A stretch of DNA of 64,000 bases from Magicicada septendecula (GCA_034769895.1 CM068372.1:378176910-378240909); one strand, 5' to 3'. Numbered from the stretch's first letter, positions 23,911 through 34,384 are shown. Made by a program: numbers and translations. Notes: generated by a model from the letters alone, not told the origin.

Positions 23911-25274
23911 AAACCCCCTCAATGAGAGGTTTATGCCGAAGCATAAAAACTCATTGACACATTCATACTGTCTAAAGGGATCAGTCAGGATATGTCGCCA
24001 CAACCCCCTGTAGTGTTTACAAAAAAAAAAATACAATCACTTACCCTTGGTCCAATGATGGTGACCGTACCCATCTGACCTTACTGGACTTCTCAGGAGA
24101 GATCCCAACACCGTAAGGCCATTTGGCACTTAACGCTCCTGCTCTGACGCACCAGCCAGCTCAGGACCGCCGTCACAACACCATCAAACTCTGAAACATG
24201 AAATACAAAAATTTTAAATAGTGGCCTTATCTATTCCCATATCCACAACTGATATGCCTCCCCTTAGCTGCGTTGGTTTGTGTTTTGAGGCATTGGTTTG
24301 CTTAACTCTAAAATTCTTTCATAATAAAAACGAACAAGATTTAAAATAGAAAATCCATTTCCCTTTTCAACATTCCTACATTTATTAAAATTTGCTGACT
24401 CCAGTCAAGGTTACTTTACTCTCTCACCACAAGAAAACATATTCTTATACTAAGCATAACACATAAAACAATATTTTAATTTTCAAACGCAACAACAACT
24501 ATTCATCTTCATTATATCAAAATAAAAAAATATAACTACGGTGGCAAACACTTCACATATTTTAAACTTTCTTTACTCAGCTTTCCTGATACTCATATTT
24601 CTTTGCAACAGAATCAGAACGATATTTGTATATTCAATATCAACATCAATATAACATAATAAAACGCTGAACATTACACATTAACATTATTACATTTACA
24701 TTAAACAATTTACATTTACACAACTTGTATCAAAACTTTATAACATTATCATTATCAACTCTCTATTAACTCTTTACCATTCTTTTATATCAACTTTTAA
24801 TTATTTAACATTTAACTATTTAACATTTGTTACAATGAGATTCTATAAAATATTTCAAGTTTATTATTAACCTTTCTGTTACATCACTTTTCTACTATGA
24901 ATTTTCTTTTTCTAACCTTTTCATCAATACTTATCTAGTTTGGGTGACTCTCTATTATTCACTATTATCTATATCTTATTTTGGTATTTATCTATCTAAC
25001 CTTACTCACCTTTTTTTCCTACTAACAACCATTACAACCAGATTTATATATTATGACACCAATATCTCCGTAACAACCCCCTTCAACATTAATTCTATTT
25101 ATATCGTTCACTTCTTTAAGTGAAATTTCTATTACCTCTTTGTACTAGGATGTGTGTACCCTACCTGGCAATATACACGTTCATAACCTTTTGCCCTCCA
25201 CCAAATATCGGCAAACACTCTTCGACCCTTCGCAACTGTCTGCCCAACGACGCACGTTGATCATTCCCTACAAC
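23911..25274 (-). other. Element D 3' noncoding region, LTR-proximal part
   Basis: No coding capacity. Contains the exon-like block (24045-24190) and AT-rich DNA collinear with A, for example 'actaggatgtgtgt' near 25144. Cut by C after 'ccctacaac'. Confidence 0.7.
24045..24190 (-). other. Exon-like conserved block (copy in D)
   Basis: Bracketed by TTTCAG and GTAAGT on the minus strand, with the same internal motifs as the other four copies. Confidence 0.6.
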
Positions 25275-26479
25275 TGTGATGGTACAATCATGGTACATTG
25301 TATAATTACATAAAATATGGTAACGAGATCATAAATATTGTATTTTCCTATTTTTTGACATACCCAATCCAACCTCAAACACCCTATATAGAATTTACGG
25401 TGAGTGGACTATATTACAGTATTTGCCAGGATTTGAACTAATTCATGACAAAAAACGGTGTCACATCACAAAAACAGTGTGCAGTTATTGAGATAAGCAG
25501 AGCCAAGCCTTCGTTACGTCAGAGGCGGAGAATGTGTTGACAACTACAAACAGCGATGTCAACAATTTAGACAAAGGAATGTGACGTCAATACACCCCAC
25601 TTCCGCAGATTTCAACCAGAAATTGCCGTCATTTCATCTGCAGCTCTGATTTGAGCCTGCCGGCCGCCCATTCACTTACGAGTGAATTTTAACTTTTTAG
25701 ACCACTGTAGGTGGTTAATAAACAGTATAATATCAAAATGTATTAAGGAAAGTAATAGTTCGGTTTGGTGTAGGCGTCCTCGACCGATTAAGTCGTTCGT
25801 AAACAAGATCGACGTATAGAATCGGTCCCACGACGGTGGGTTACGTGGGTTAACCAAAGGTGTCCCGTCAAGCGCAGTAAAATACACCGATTGTGCCGAT
25901 ATACGAACGAGACTGGCAGTGCGAGGAAGCCAACACGGAAATTGGTGAGAGCGTTCCTTATATATTTTGAATCCTTTATTTCCCAATATATGTGTTTGTA
26001 GAAATCAATCATTTAACAAATTATTCAAAATTTCAATCAAAATTTAAGGAGCTCCAAAATTTAAATAAGTTGTACCATGATAATGAAAGGGTGCGTGGTT
26101 GTGTGAGTGCGTAATTATTCTAAGTGCTGGGTTGAGGACCACTATATAAATATATACATGTTATTATTGTATAATCATTTAAACATATAATCATTAAACT
26201 TAATCAAAGTTATTATTACACATTATGTTTTTGGAAGGGTTACAGTTGGTTTTAAAAAATGTTATGTAACAAAGTAAAGAATAAAAAGGGGTATTTCATT
26301 GGTAACAATTAGAACAGCTGTTTTGTTATTTCAAGCAATTTCCGTTTCCTATAACTTCGCGTAACGAACTTCTGGCCCATGACTTAGTTAATTGCATAGA
26401 TGGCGTCCTAGTTTTGTATACATAACCACATTTGTGAGATATATCGTATTTATAAATTCAAAAATAACGTAACTATACA
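25275..26479 (+). repeat. Element C 5' LTR
   Basis: Starts TGTGATGGTACAATC and ends AACTATACA. Contains ctgccggccgc near 25658, and a hairpin accac/gtggt (25701-25715) followed at once by AATAAA (25717-25722), probably the polyadenylation signal. The antisense frame at 25788-26012 is duplicated in the other LTR and is not a gene. Confidence 0.93.
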
Positions 26480-26481
26480 GA

Positions 26482-26504
26482 TGTCGCCCGTAATAACAGG
26501 GACC
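26482..26504 (+). other. Primer-binding-site-like sequence (C)
   Basis: TGTCGCCCG, then four extra bases, then AACAGGGACC. This resembles the tRNA-Lys site of A, interrupted by TAAT and with the expected TGG changed to TGT. Confidence 0.5.
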
Positions 26505-26506
26505 TT

Positions 26507-26536
26507 ATGTAATATTATGTATGTATATTATTACAT
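26507..26536 (+). promoter_or_regulatory. Leader stem-loop after the primer binding site (C)
   Basis: Inverted repeat atgtaata / tattacat. Same position as the stem-loops in A and B but with a different sequence. Confidence 0.45.
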
Positions 26537-26666
26537 GGGATACGCCTAGAAAGAACACGGAAAAAAAAATTGCTTGAGGTAACAGACAAAATTTTATAAT
26601 TCGTAAACATAACCCCACAATTAGGTTATACAATTGTATGCATGCGTGCATTACACAATTGCCAAA

Positions 26667-28361
26667 ATGAGTACTAATGACAATATTACGTTAGAAATAG
26701 GTACAACTAATGTAAATTTGACTGGCGAGATGGATGTACAAACACCTCAAACTAGTCAGATTGACGAGGCGCATACGCCTGTATCTGTAGGAATAACGAA
26801 AGTCAATACATCCATTTCAACTAGTTTAGATAGTAAGCAGGATGAAACTAATGCAATGATACAATTGTTATTAAAACTAGATAAAAAACTAGATGAGCAG
26901 AATAACGAAATTAAAGAAATTCAAAGTAGTTTTAAAATTAATTTCCATGAGATGAAAGATGAAATTAAAAGACAAAATTGTCAATTTGATGAGCGAATTA
27001 ACACAGTAGAAACACGTTGTGATAACATACAGAAAAATACACTAGCCATTGTTGATGACAAGTTCAGTAGTACCATAAATGATTTAGACACGAAAATCGA
27101 TCTAGTTTATGGCACAGTAAATAACACGATTAAAAGTCAATTAGAGACAAACAGTACAGAAATACAACAGAAATGTTTACATTTTGTAGAAAGTCAAGTA
27201 GAAGTTAAAACCAATGTGTTGCAAAATCATTTAGAAAACATTGAAATAAACGTGATAGATATTACTAAAAATTTAGAAGCTATAGATAGTACTATGACTG
27301 AACATGAGAAAAATACCAAGAGTAGATTTAATTTGTTACAAAGTAAGATTAAAGAAATTGATGACTTAACTGTACAAAATAGTATGGATGTGCATGATAA
27401 ATATGATATGATTGCAAATAATTTGACCAGTGTAAAAAACGAATTATGGGGAGAAATAAATAAAAATGTTTCAAGCATAACTGATAGAGTAGTAGTACCT
27501 AGAGATTTCTATAATGAAATAGAACTAGAGAATTTTAGCCATGAAAACAGAGTAATACATCCCATGCGATTCCTTAATCAGACTAGGGATTATAATCATT
27601 TTAGTAGTAGTAGCTGGGAAGTGAAATTAAATAAAATTATTAAATGTTTCAAGGGTAACTCAGTCATATGGGCTGAAGCTCATAGGTTAGAATGGGATTG
27701 CTATAATACTTTTGAAAAAGCTTTTAAGGGTAAATATTGGACAGAAGAAGAGCAGGAGACTTTAAGAAGCCGTATTATGGGAACGGGTAATTTCATGGGA
27801 CGTAACGTTAGTAATAATAACATTACTATTTATGTAACAAAATTGTACAACGAAGCTAAATATTTAGAGCCTCCTATACCATTTAAGTCATTTGTTAGGT
27901 ATGTTAGTAAGCACTTACCTAGAGAAGTGCAGGTCACTCTGATGACTAAAGAAATAGAAAATCTTGATGAACTGGAAAGGGTATTAGATATACTACAAAG
28001 TATAAATGATCGTGAAATGGGTAGACGCCCTATACAACCAAATACGTATAACCATAACAATAATAACAATGAGTTTAATCGGCCAAGGCCTTATTTTAAT
28101 CATACTGGCAATAAATATAATGTTAGAAATGATTTACAGACACCAGGCGGTTGGAGTTGTTCTAGTTGCAGGAAGGAGAATCGGGGTCACATGCAGCATT
28201 GTTATTTCTGTAAAGCACCAAGAAATAACCAAGTAAAGCAATTCATACCTGCGAACAGAGGAGCCCCGAGTAACAAAGGAGCACCGTACCACCATCAGGG
28301 ACCAACACGCGGACACCCTGTGCCATCAACAAGTCATAATAGGACACAGCCGGAAAACTGA
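26667..28361 (+). CDS. gag: Gag polyprotein with RanBP2-type zinc finger (element C)
   Basis: 564 residues. I chose ATG 26667 because the homologous N-terminus in B begins at the same point; an in-frame ATG lies 33 nt upstream. Residues 1-80 carry the NITLEI / VNLTGEMDVQ motifs shared with A and B; about 80-275 look like a long coiled coil. About 280-430 form a capsid-like region (HPMRFL, SSWEVKLNKIIKCFKGNS, KYWTEEEQE, LPREVQVTLMTKEIENLDEL), conserved in E. Residues 496-515 fit a RanBP2-type zinc finger exactly: W-x-C-x2-C-x3-N-x6-C-x2-C. A basic Gly/Pro/His-rich tail follows. A CCHC knuckle is absent. The likely role is RNA binding and particle assembly in the cytoplasm. The frame ends at TGA, with pol in the -1 frame. 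Confidence 0.88.
   Translation: MSTNDNITLEIGTTNVNLTGEMDVQTPQTSQIDEAHTPVSVGITKVNTSISTSLDSKQDETNAMIQLLLKLDKKLDEQNNEIKEIQSSFKINFHEMKDEIKRQNCQFDERINTVETRCDNIQKNTLAIVDDKFSSTINDLDTKIDLVYGTVNNTIKSQLETNSTEIQQKCLHFVESQVEVKTNVLQNHLENIEINVIDITKNLEAIDSTMTEHEKNTKSRFNLLQSKIKEIDDLTVQNSMDVHDKYDMIANNLTSVKNELWGEINKNVSSITDRVVVPRDFYNEIELENFSHENRVIHPMRFLNQTRDYNHFSSSSWEVKLNKIIKCFKGNSVIWAEAHRLEWDCYNTFEKAFKGKYWTEEEQETLRSRIMGTGNFMGRNVSNNNITIYVTKLYNEAKYLEPPIPFKSFVRYVSKHLPREVQVTLMTKEIENLDELERVLDILQSINDREMGRRPIQPNTYNHNNNNNEFNRPRPYFNHTGNKYNVRNDLQTPGGWSCSSCRKENRGHMQHCYFCKAPRNNQVKQFIPANRGAPSNKGAPYHHQGPTRGHPVPSTSHNRTQPEN
28352..28361 (+). promoter_or_regulatory. Candidate -1 ribosomal frameshift site between gag and pol
   Basis: G GAA AAC immediately precedes the gag stop TGA, and pol is open in the -1 frame from 28343. 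The same GGAAAACTGA occurs at the gag/pol junction of element E. It is not a perfect XXXYYYZ heptamer, so the mechanism is inferred. Confidence 0.5.
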
Positions 28362-28369
28362 AGTCAACA

Positions 28370-31300
28370 GTGGTAAGTAGGACCCGACCACTGTTCAGGG
28401 AAACTCATGAGGTCCGACCCATCGAGAACTTACAATCCAACGTCATAAAAGCAGACATCGTTGCAGATTTATTGGAGGAGGAGTGTAACACGACATTGGA
28501 GGTGAGAGCTGGACTCACGGAAATACAGGTAACAATAGATAATAGAAACTTTAAAACACTTGTCGATACAGGGAGCGAAATTTCAGTAATAGCCGAGAAC
28601 ATTTTAAGTGAATTGAAAGAATTGAATAAGAATATTCCAGTTTTACCCGTAGCAGGGGTTACAGTAATAGGAGTCACGGGGGTACGTAGTAAAAGGGTGA
28701 CAAAACAGATACATTTAAGCTTCTCAATTGGAGATATGAATTTTGATAATACATTTTTGGTAGTCAAGGGGTTAAGTTTAGACATCATTTTGGGAAATGA
28801 TTTTTTACAAAGAAATAAAGCTGTAATAAATTTTAAAGAAAAAGTGGTGGAGTTAGATGGGGGTGATCGGTCTGTGAAAATTAATTTTGAAAATGTGATA
28901 AATAAAGTTAGAACCACTGGTGTGAAATTGTTACAGAAACAAGTAGTTGAGAATCACTTAGATACTAAAGTAAATTTTTGTATAGAGGGTGAGTATTTAG
29001 AAGATGTTGATAATGAAATGAGTAATATTAATAATGAAGTATGGGAGATAAGGGCGGATGAATTCTGTAGTGGGGGTGAGGTGATAAGGAGTGGCCAACG
29101 TATAGCGTTATGGCAGGTAATAGAGCAGTTTAAGGGAGTGTTTGCCGATATTCCAGGAAGGGCAAAAAATTATGAATGTATGTTACAGATAAAGGAACAC
29201 ACACCATTCATGCAGCGGAGTTATCCAGTGCCTTACTCTAAAAGACGAGCGGTGCAAGAAGAGTTGGACAAGATGTTAGATAATGGTATCATAGAGAGGT
29301 CAGTGTCTCACTACTCAAATCCGTTAGTGGTGGTAATCAAGAAGGAAGGAGGAGTAAGATTATGCCTAGACGCAAGGAAAATTAATCAAATTATTATACC
29401 AGACCGAGAATCACCAGAATCTATAAATGAGATCTTTCAAAAGTTTAGTGGCGTACGATTTATGACATCATTAGATCTGACTGCTGGATATTGGCAGGTA
29501 CCATTAGCAGAGGTAAGTAGGCAATACACAGCATTTTTGTTTAACGGAAAAAATTATCAGTTTAAGCGACTACCATTTGGGCTGAATACCAGCGTAGCTA
29601 GTTTCATTAAATGTTTGGATAGAATTTTGAGACCAAAAGATTTAGATTTTCTCACAGTTTATGTAGATGATATTTTAATAGCTTCACGTACATTTGAAGA
29701 CCATTTAGAACATTTAAAATATGTTTTAGGAAAATTAGAAGCGGGAGGATTAACCGTAAATTGGGATAAGTCCAAATTTCTACAAACGAAGATTAATTTT
29801 TTAGGATTCATTATTACATCGGAAGGAATTTCCGCAAACCCGGACAAGGTCGAATCTATTATGCGTTTCCCTGAACCGCGAAACATCAAACAACTTCAGA
29901 GTTTTCTTGGGCTGTGCAACTTTTATAGGAAATTTCAGAGGAACTACGCCTACCTAACCGCAAAGTTAAGTGCGGTATTACAGAAAAACCGACAATGGAA
30001 ATGGGGAGAAGTGGAGCGTGGAGCCTTTGAAGAAATAAAACGCAGATTTAGTGACATGATTATGATGAACCATCCGGATTTTGACAAGATGTTTTATTTA
30101 CAGACGGACGCCAGCAATGTCGCTGTAGGAGCAGAGCTGTATCAGGAAGATGAGGAGAAAGAACATAAGACAATTGCGTTCGCTAGTCGATCCTTACTGC
30201 CAGCTGAAAAGAATTATACGACCACCGAGAAGGAATTACTCAGTATTGTGTTTGCAGTTGGTAAATTCAGAACGTACATCTTAGGAAACAAAACGATCAT
30301 TAGGACTGATCATAAAGCATTGTCATTCCTCAACACTTGTAAACTGGCTCATAGTCGATTAACCAGGTGGGTACTTGTTTTACAGGAGTACAACTTCGAA
30401 TGGGAGTACATTAAAGGAACAGAAAATAAGGTACCCGACACTCTATCCAGAGTAGATTGTGAAAATAACAAAACAGGTAGGGACTTAAAAGAAATTGAAA
30501 TTTTTCAGATTAGTAGAGAAGACAGAATCTTTGGAGAGGAGCTGAAGGATATTAACACCATGCAGAGAGCAGATGGTAAGTCTGGAAAAATAATACACAG
30601 TTTAGAGACGGAGCTGGATGAGTCTGAGTACAATCAATATTTTAAAATTTATAAAGGGTTATTGTTTAAGAAGGTAGTAGGGGGTGAGCGTGACTGGAAA
30701 TTAGTGATACCAGCAGTGTTGGAAGAGAAAATTATTTGGGATTGTCATATACGATATGGTCATTTTGGGGCTAAAAAGTGTGTCAATGTTTTAAAAGAAT
30801 CATGTATTTTCAGAAATATGGAGAGGCGAGTAAGGCAGTTGTTGAGGAGTTGTGATTTGTGTCAAAAGTCGAAGGTGGTTAACTACAGAGTAGAAGGTGA
30901 GTTAAATTATATTAAGGTAGATCGACCTTTTGATTTAGTTGCTGTGGATTTGTTTGGACCATTGCCGAAGGGTAGAGGCGGAGTAGTTTATATATTTGTC
31001 TTGCTTGACACTTTCTCAAAATATGTAAAATTGTATAGCGTAAAAAGAGCTACCAGTAAGGTATTGAGTGAAAAAATAACTAAAGACTATATGATTAACG
31101 TGGGTAAGCCAAAAGTGATTTTATCAGACCATGGGCCGCAGTTCATCAGCGGAAGATGGCGTCAGACCTTAGGATGGGAAGGCATCCTCACGAAGCATAC
31201 GGCTGTGTATCATCCCCAGTCCAACCAGGCTGAGCGTGTAATGAGAGAAATAGGCAGGATCTTCAGAGCCTATTGTCACGCTAAACACAGCGAGTGGCCG

Positions 31301-31765
31301 TTGTATGTACGAAAGGTGGAAACCTGGCTGAACAGTACCACCCACGAGTCTACTGGCTATACACCTTATGAATTAGTTAGGGGAACACGCCCCCCAAGAA
31401 TCTTAGAACAATTATTCGACTATCCAACTGAAGGTAGAACAACTGATATAAACATTAAAATCCGGTTGGCGAATGAACACTTAATTAGTAAGGGTGAACA
31501 GAGAAAACGTAGACACGACGCAAGAGGTAAGTGGATTAAGTATAATGTAGGACAAATGGTATTAGTTAAGAGACATGACTTATCGAGTGCACAAGACAAA
31601 GAAATTAAGAAATTCTTTCTCTTATACGAAGGGCCATATGAGATCATAGAAGTTAAGGATGCAAAATTCTTATGTATTACAGAACAACGTAACTGGAGAG
31701 ATAGTAGGAACACACAATGCTACAAATTTAAAGTTGTACTGGTCGACTTAGTTATTTTATATTGA
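28370..31765 (+). CDS. pol: Pol polyprotein: protease, RT, RNase H, integrase (element C)
   Basis: About 1131 residues (numbered from 28370; the -1 frame is open from 28343). Retropepsin DTG at 66-68 and LGNDFL at 141-146. RT with SLDL (Asp369), RLPFGL and YVDD (431-434). RNase H with Asp580, Glu620 and Asp647. Integrase with the HHCC zinc motif (His793, His798, Cys828, Cys831) and Asp860, Asp920, Glu955; 34 residues separate the last two by my count, one fewer than usual. The last about 35 residues are out of frame relative to E: an A4 run at 31663-31666 looks one base short, and the -1-base frame would stop at 31751. Apart from that the gene appears intact. It catalyses reverse transcription and integration and, probably in trans, that of A, B and D. 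Confidence 0.92.
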   Translation: MVSRTRPLFRETHEVRPIENLQSNVIKADIVADLLEEECNTTLEVRAGLTEIQVTIDNRNFKTLVDTGSEISVIAENILSELKELNKNIPVLPVAGVTVIGVTGVRSKRVTKQIHLSFSIGDMNFDNTFLVVKGLSLDIILGNDFLQRNKAVINFKEKVVELDGGDRSVKINFENVINKVRTTGVKLLQKQVVENHLDTKVNFCIEGEYLEDVDNEMSNINNEVWEIRADEFCSGGEVIRSGQRIALWQVIEQFKGVFADIPGRAKNYECMLQIKEHTPFMQRSYPVPYSKRRAVQEELDKMLDNGIIERSVSHYSNPLVVVIKKEGGVRLCLDARKINQIIIPDRESPESINEIFQKFSGVRFMTSLDLTAGYWQVPLAEVSRQYTAFLFNGKNYQFKRLPFGLNTSVASFIKCLDRILRPKDLDFLTVYVDDILIASRTFEDHLEHLKYVLGKLEAGGLTVNWDKSKFLQTKINFLGFIITSEGISANPDKVESIMRFPEPRNIKQLQSFLGLCNFYRKFQRNYAYLTAKLSAVLQKNRQWKWGEVERGAFEEIKRRFSDMIMMNHPDFDKMFYLQTDASNVAVGAELYQEDEEKEHKTIAFASRSLLPAEKNYTTTEKELLSIVFAVGKFRTYILGNKTIIRTDHKALSFLNTCKLAHSRLTRWVLVLQEYNFEWEYIKGTENKVPDTLSRVDCENNKTGRDLKEIEIFQISREDRIFGEELKDINTMQRADGKSGKIIHSLETELDESEYNQYFKIYKGLLFKKVVGGERDWKLVIPAVLEEKIIWDCHIRYGHFGAKKCVNVLKESCIFRNMERRVRQLLRSCDLCQKSKVVNYRVEGELNYIKVDRPFDLVAVDLFGPLPKGRGGVVYIFVLLDTFSKYVKLYSVKRATSKVLSEKITKDYMINVGKPKVILSDHGPQFISGRWRQTLGWEGILTKHTAVYHPQSNQAERVMREIGRIFRAYCHAKHSEWPLYVRKVETWLNSTTHESTGYTPYELVRGTRPPRILEQLFDYPTEGRTTDINIKIRLANEHLISKGEQRKRRHDARGKWIKYNVGQMVLVKRHDLSSAQDKEIKKFFLLYEGPYEIIEVKDAKFLCITEQRNWRDSRNTQCYKFKVVLVDLVILY

Positions 31766-33169
31766 TGTTTTATATTTGGAGTATATGAGTATTAATTTAG
31801 TTGTTGGTTTACAGAAGGGACTATCCCCCATTTTCGGGCGATCACAGATTCACCACCTCTGATCGTGGATTTTGGAGTTTGGGAGGCGGACCATGGTTGG
31901 CGGAACTGACGTAAGGAAGTAAAAGCAACAATGGTCTTCCTCCACACAAAATTGGTAGAAATTTGAAAATTTAATCTTATTATTGAACGGGGAGGGGGAC
32001 CCCTAATTCTTGGGATATATATATAAAAAAAAAAAAAAAAAAAAATAGCTATATTTTGGCATTGATCCCTTGAATCTTGTTTTATTCTAAAATTTTATAG
32101 AATAAAATTTGAAAATTGTGTAACTTAAGAGGTTAACTCAGTAAGGAGTTATATTTTTTTATGTAACTAAGCATATCAGAAGATCCATTGTTTTCCTGGA
32201 GTGTTAGAAAAGTGATGTTTTGGACTTGGAAAGTGTCTACAAATTTATTAATGTAACTAAAGAATTAACATTTTTAAATGATATTTCAATTTTGATATAT
32301 CTTAATTATTTATTAAGATATGATTGAATATGATTGAGTAGTTAAAATGTATTAACTGTATTATTAATATATCAGTGTTAATTATTAATGTATTATGTAT
32401 TTATTTGAAAACTTTTTAACATGATTTTATAATATGTGTAGGAAGAGAAAAAAAAAAAAAAATTTTAAATGGCGTTGTTAATAATATTTATCAGCCAGAT
32501 GATTAACTGTTATAATAATAATAATAATAATACTAATAATCATAATAAAAGTTTATTTTAAGGGTTATAAATAAATAAATCGATTTATTAAATTTCTTGA
32601 TTTGTTTTCTCCAAGTTTGGGAGATATATAATTATATTTTATATTATATATATTTTATATTTTCAATTATATTTCATCCAATTTTAATCCTTTTTCATAT
32701 TCTTTTTAATCCTTGAGATTTATTATTTTTATAATTTTTATACTTTCTCATTTTATTTAATATAATTTATAATTTTATAAATAGTAAGCCAACCCAGTGC
32801 TTATTGGCACAAACCAGCACTTAGCTAAGGGGAACCAGATCAGTTGAGGATGGAGTGATTCAATAAGCCACTATATTAATATTTTTTATAAATTGTTTCA
32901 GTGTTTGGGATGTGACAGCGGTCCTGAGCTGGCTAACTCGTCAGAGCAGGGGCGTTAAGAGCCTAAGTGGCCTTATGGTGTTGGGATCTCGCAGGAGAAG
33001 TCCAGTAAGGTCATGAAGGTACGGTCCTCATCACCAGACCAAGGGTGAGTTATTGTTATTTTTTATATAAAATTGTAAGGGGGTTGTGGCGACTTGTCCT
33101 GACTGATCCCTTTAGGAAGTATGAAAGGGTCAATGAAAGTTTGTGTGCTTCGTCACACCATCTTTCATT
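31766..33169 (+). other. Element C 3' noncoding region
   Basis: No env-like frame. An A-run at about 32027-32045, AT-rich DNA to 32785, then the conserved stretch (from 'aacccagtgctt' near 32792) shared with A, B, D and E. The stretch 'ggaggcggaccatggttggc' near 31882 is also in E near 59590 on the minus strand. Confidence 0.75.
32902..33044 (+). other. Exon-like conserved block (copy in C)
   Basis: A T-rich tract and TTTCAG precede it and GTGAGT follows. Interior motifs GGTCCTGAGCTGGC, GTCAGAGCAGG, TGGTGTTGGGATCTC and GAGAAGTCCAGTAAGGTCAT are kept in all five elements. Either a real internal exon of the element's transcript or a structured RNA signal. Confidence 0.6.
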
Positions 33170-33179
33170 GAGGGGGTTT
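33170..33179 (+). other. Polypurine tract (C)
   Basis: GAGGGGGTTT directly abutting the 3' LTR, preceded by the conserved 'ttcatt' box. Equivalent tracts abut the LTRs of A, D and E. Confidence 0.75.
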
Positions 33180-34384
33180 TGTGATGGTACAATCATGGTA
33201 CATTGTATAATTACATAAAATATGGTAACGAGATCATAAATATTGTATTTTCCTATTTTTTGACATACCCAATCCAACCTCAAACACCCTATATAGAATT
33301 TACGGTGAGTGGACTATATTACAGTATTTGCCAGGATTTGAACTAATTCATGACAAAAAACGGTGTCACATCACAAAAACAGTGTGCAGTTATTGAGATA
33401 AGCAGAGCCAAGCCTTCGTTACGTCAGAGGCGGAGAATGTGTTGACAACTACAAACAGCGATGTCAACAATTTAGACAAAGGAATGTGACGTCAATACAC
33501 CCCACTTCCGCAGATTTCAACCAGAAATTGCCGTCATTTCATCTGCAGCTCTGATTTGAGCCTGCCGGCCGCCCATTCACTTACGAGTGAATTTTAACTT
33601 TTTAGACCACTGTAGGTGGTTAATAAACAGTATAATATCAAAATGTATTAAGGAAAGTAATAGTTCGGTTTGGTGTAGGCGTCCTCGACCGATTAAGTCG
33701 TTCGTAAACAAGATCGACGTATAGAATCGGTCCCACGACGGTGGGTTACGTGGGTTAACCAAAGGTGTCCCGTCAAGCGCAGTAAAATACACCGATTGTG
33801 CCGATATACGAACGAGACTGGCAGTGCGAGGAAGCCAACACGGAAATTGGTGAGAGCGTTCCTTATATATTTTGAATCCTTTATTTCCCAATATATGTGT
33901 TTGTAGAAATCAATCATTTAACAAATTATTCAAAATTTCAATCAAAATTTAAGGAGCTCCAAAATTTAAATAAGTTGTACCATGATAATGAAAGGGTGCG
34001 TGGTTGTGTGAGTGCGTAATTATTCTAAGTGCTGGGTTGAGGACCACTATATAAATATATACATGTTATTATTGTATAATCATTTAAACATATAATCATT
34101 AAACTTAATCAAAGTTATTATTACACATTATGTTTTTGGAAGGGTTACAGTTGGTTTTAAAAAATGTTATGTAACAAAGTAAAGAATAAAAAGGGGTATT
34201 TCATTGGTAACAATTAGAACAGCTGTTTTGTTATTTCAAGCAATTTCCGTTTCCTATAACTTTGCGTAACGAACTTCTGGCCCATGACTTAGTTAATTGC
34301 ATAGATGGCGTCCTAGTTTTGTATACATAACCACATTTGTGAGATATATCGTATTTATAAATTCAAAAATAACGTAACTATACA
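33180..34384 (+). repeat. Element C 3' LTR
   Basis: 1205 bp copy of 25275-26479; the hairpin and AATAAA lie at 33606-33627. Confidence 0.93.

Larger units (their letters stand above)
25275..34384 (+). mobile_element. Element C: near-intact autonomous Ty3/gypsy retrotransposon
   Basis: 9110 bp with two 1205-bp LTRs (25275-26479, 33180-34384) that differ at one base by eye (c/t in 'aacttcgcg' versus 'aactttgcg'). Target duplication caac (25271-25274, 34385-34388). Order: LTR, degenerate Lys-type primer binding site, leader, gag (26667-28361), pol in the -1 frame (28370-31765), 1.4-kb 3' noncoding region, polypurine tract, LTR. No env frame. Size, LTR length and integrase motifs are reminiscent of the Osvaldo group, but that placement is only an impression. 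It is the only plus-strand LTR element here and by far the youngest. Confidence 0.93.

Noticed and set aside
28405-28917. 170-codon minus-strand frame opposite pol, and similar ones at 62488-63024
   Set aside because: Shadows of the protease region of pol.
31766-33169. Possible env gene downstream of pol in C, and likewise 56431-59708 in E
   Set aside because: No frame of useful length and no signal peptide or membrane segment; the region is noncoding and shared with pol-less elements.
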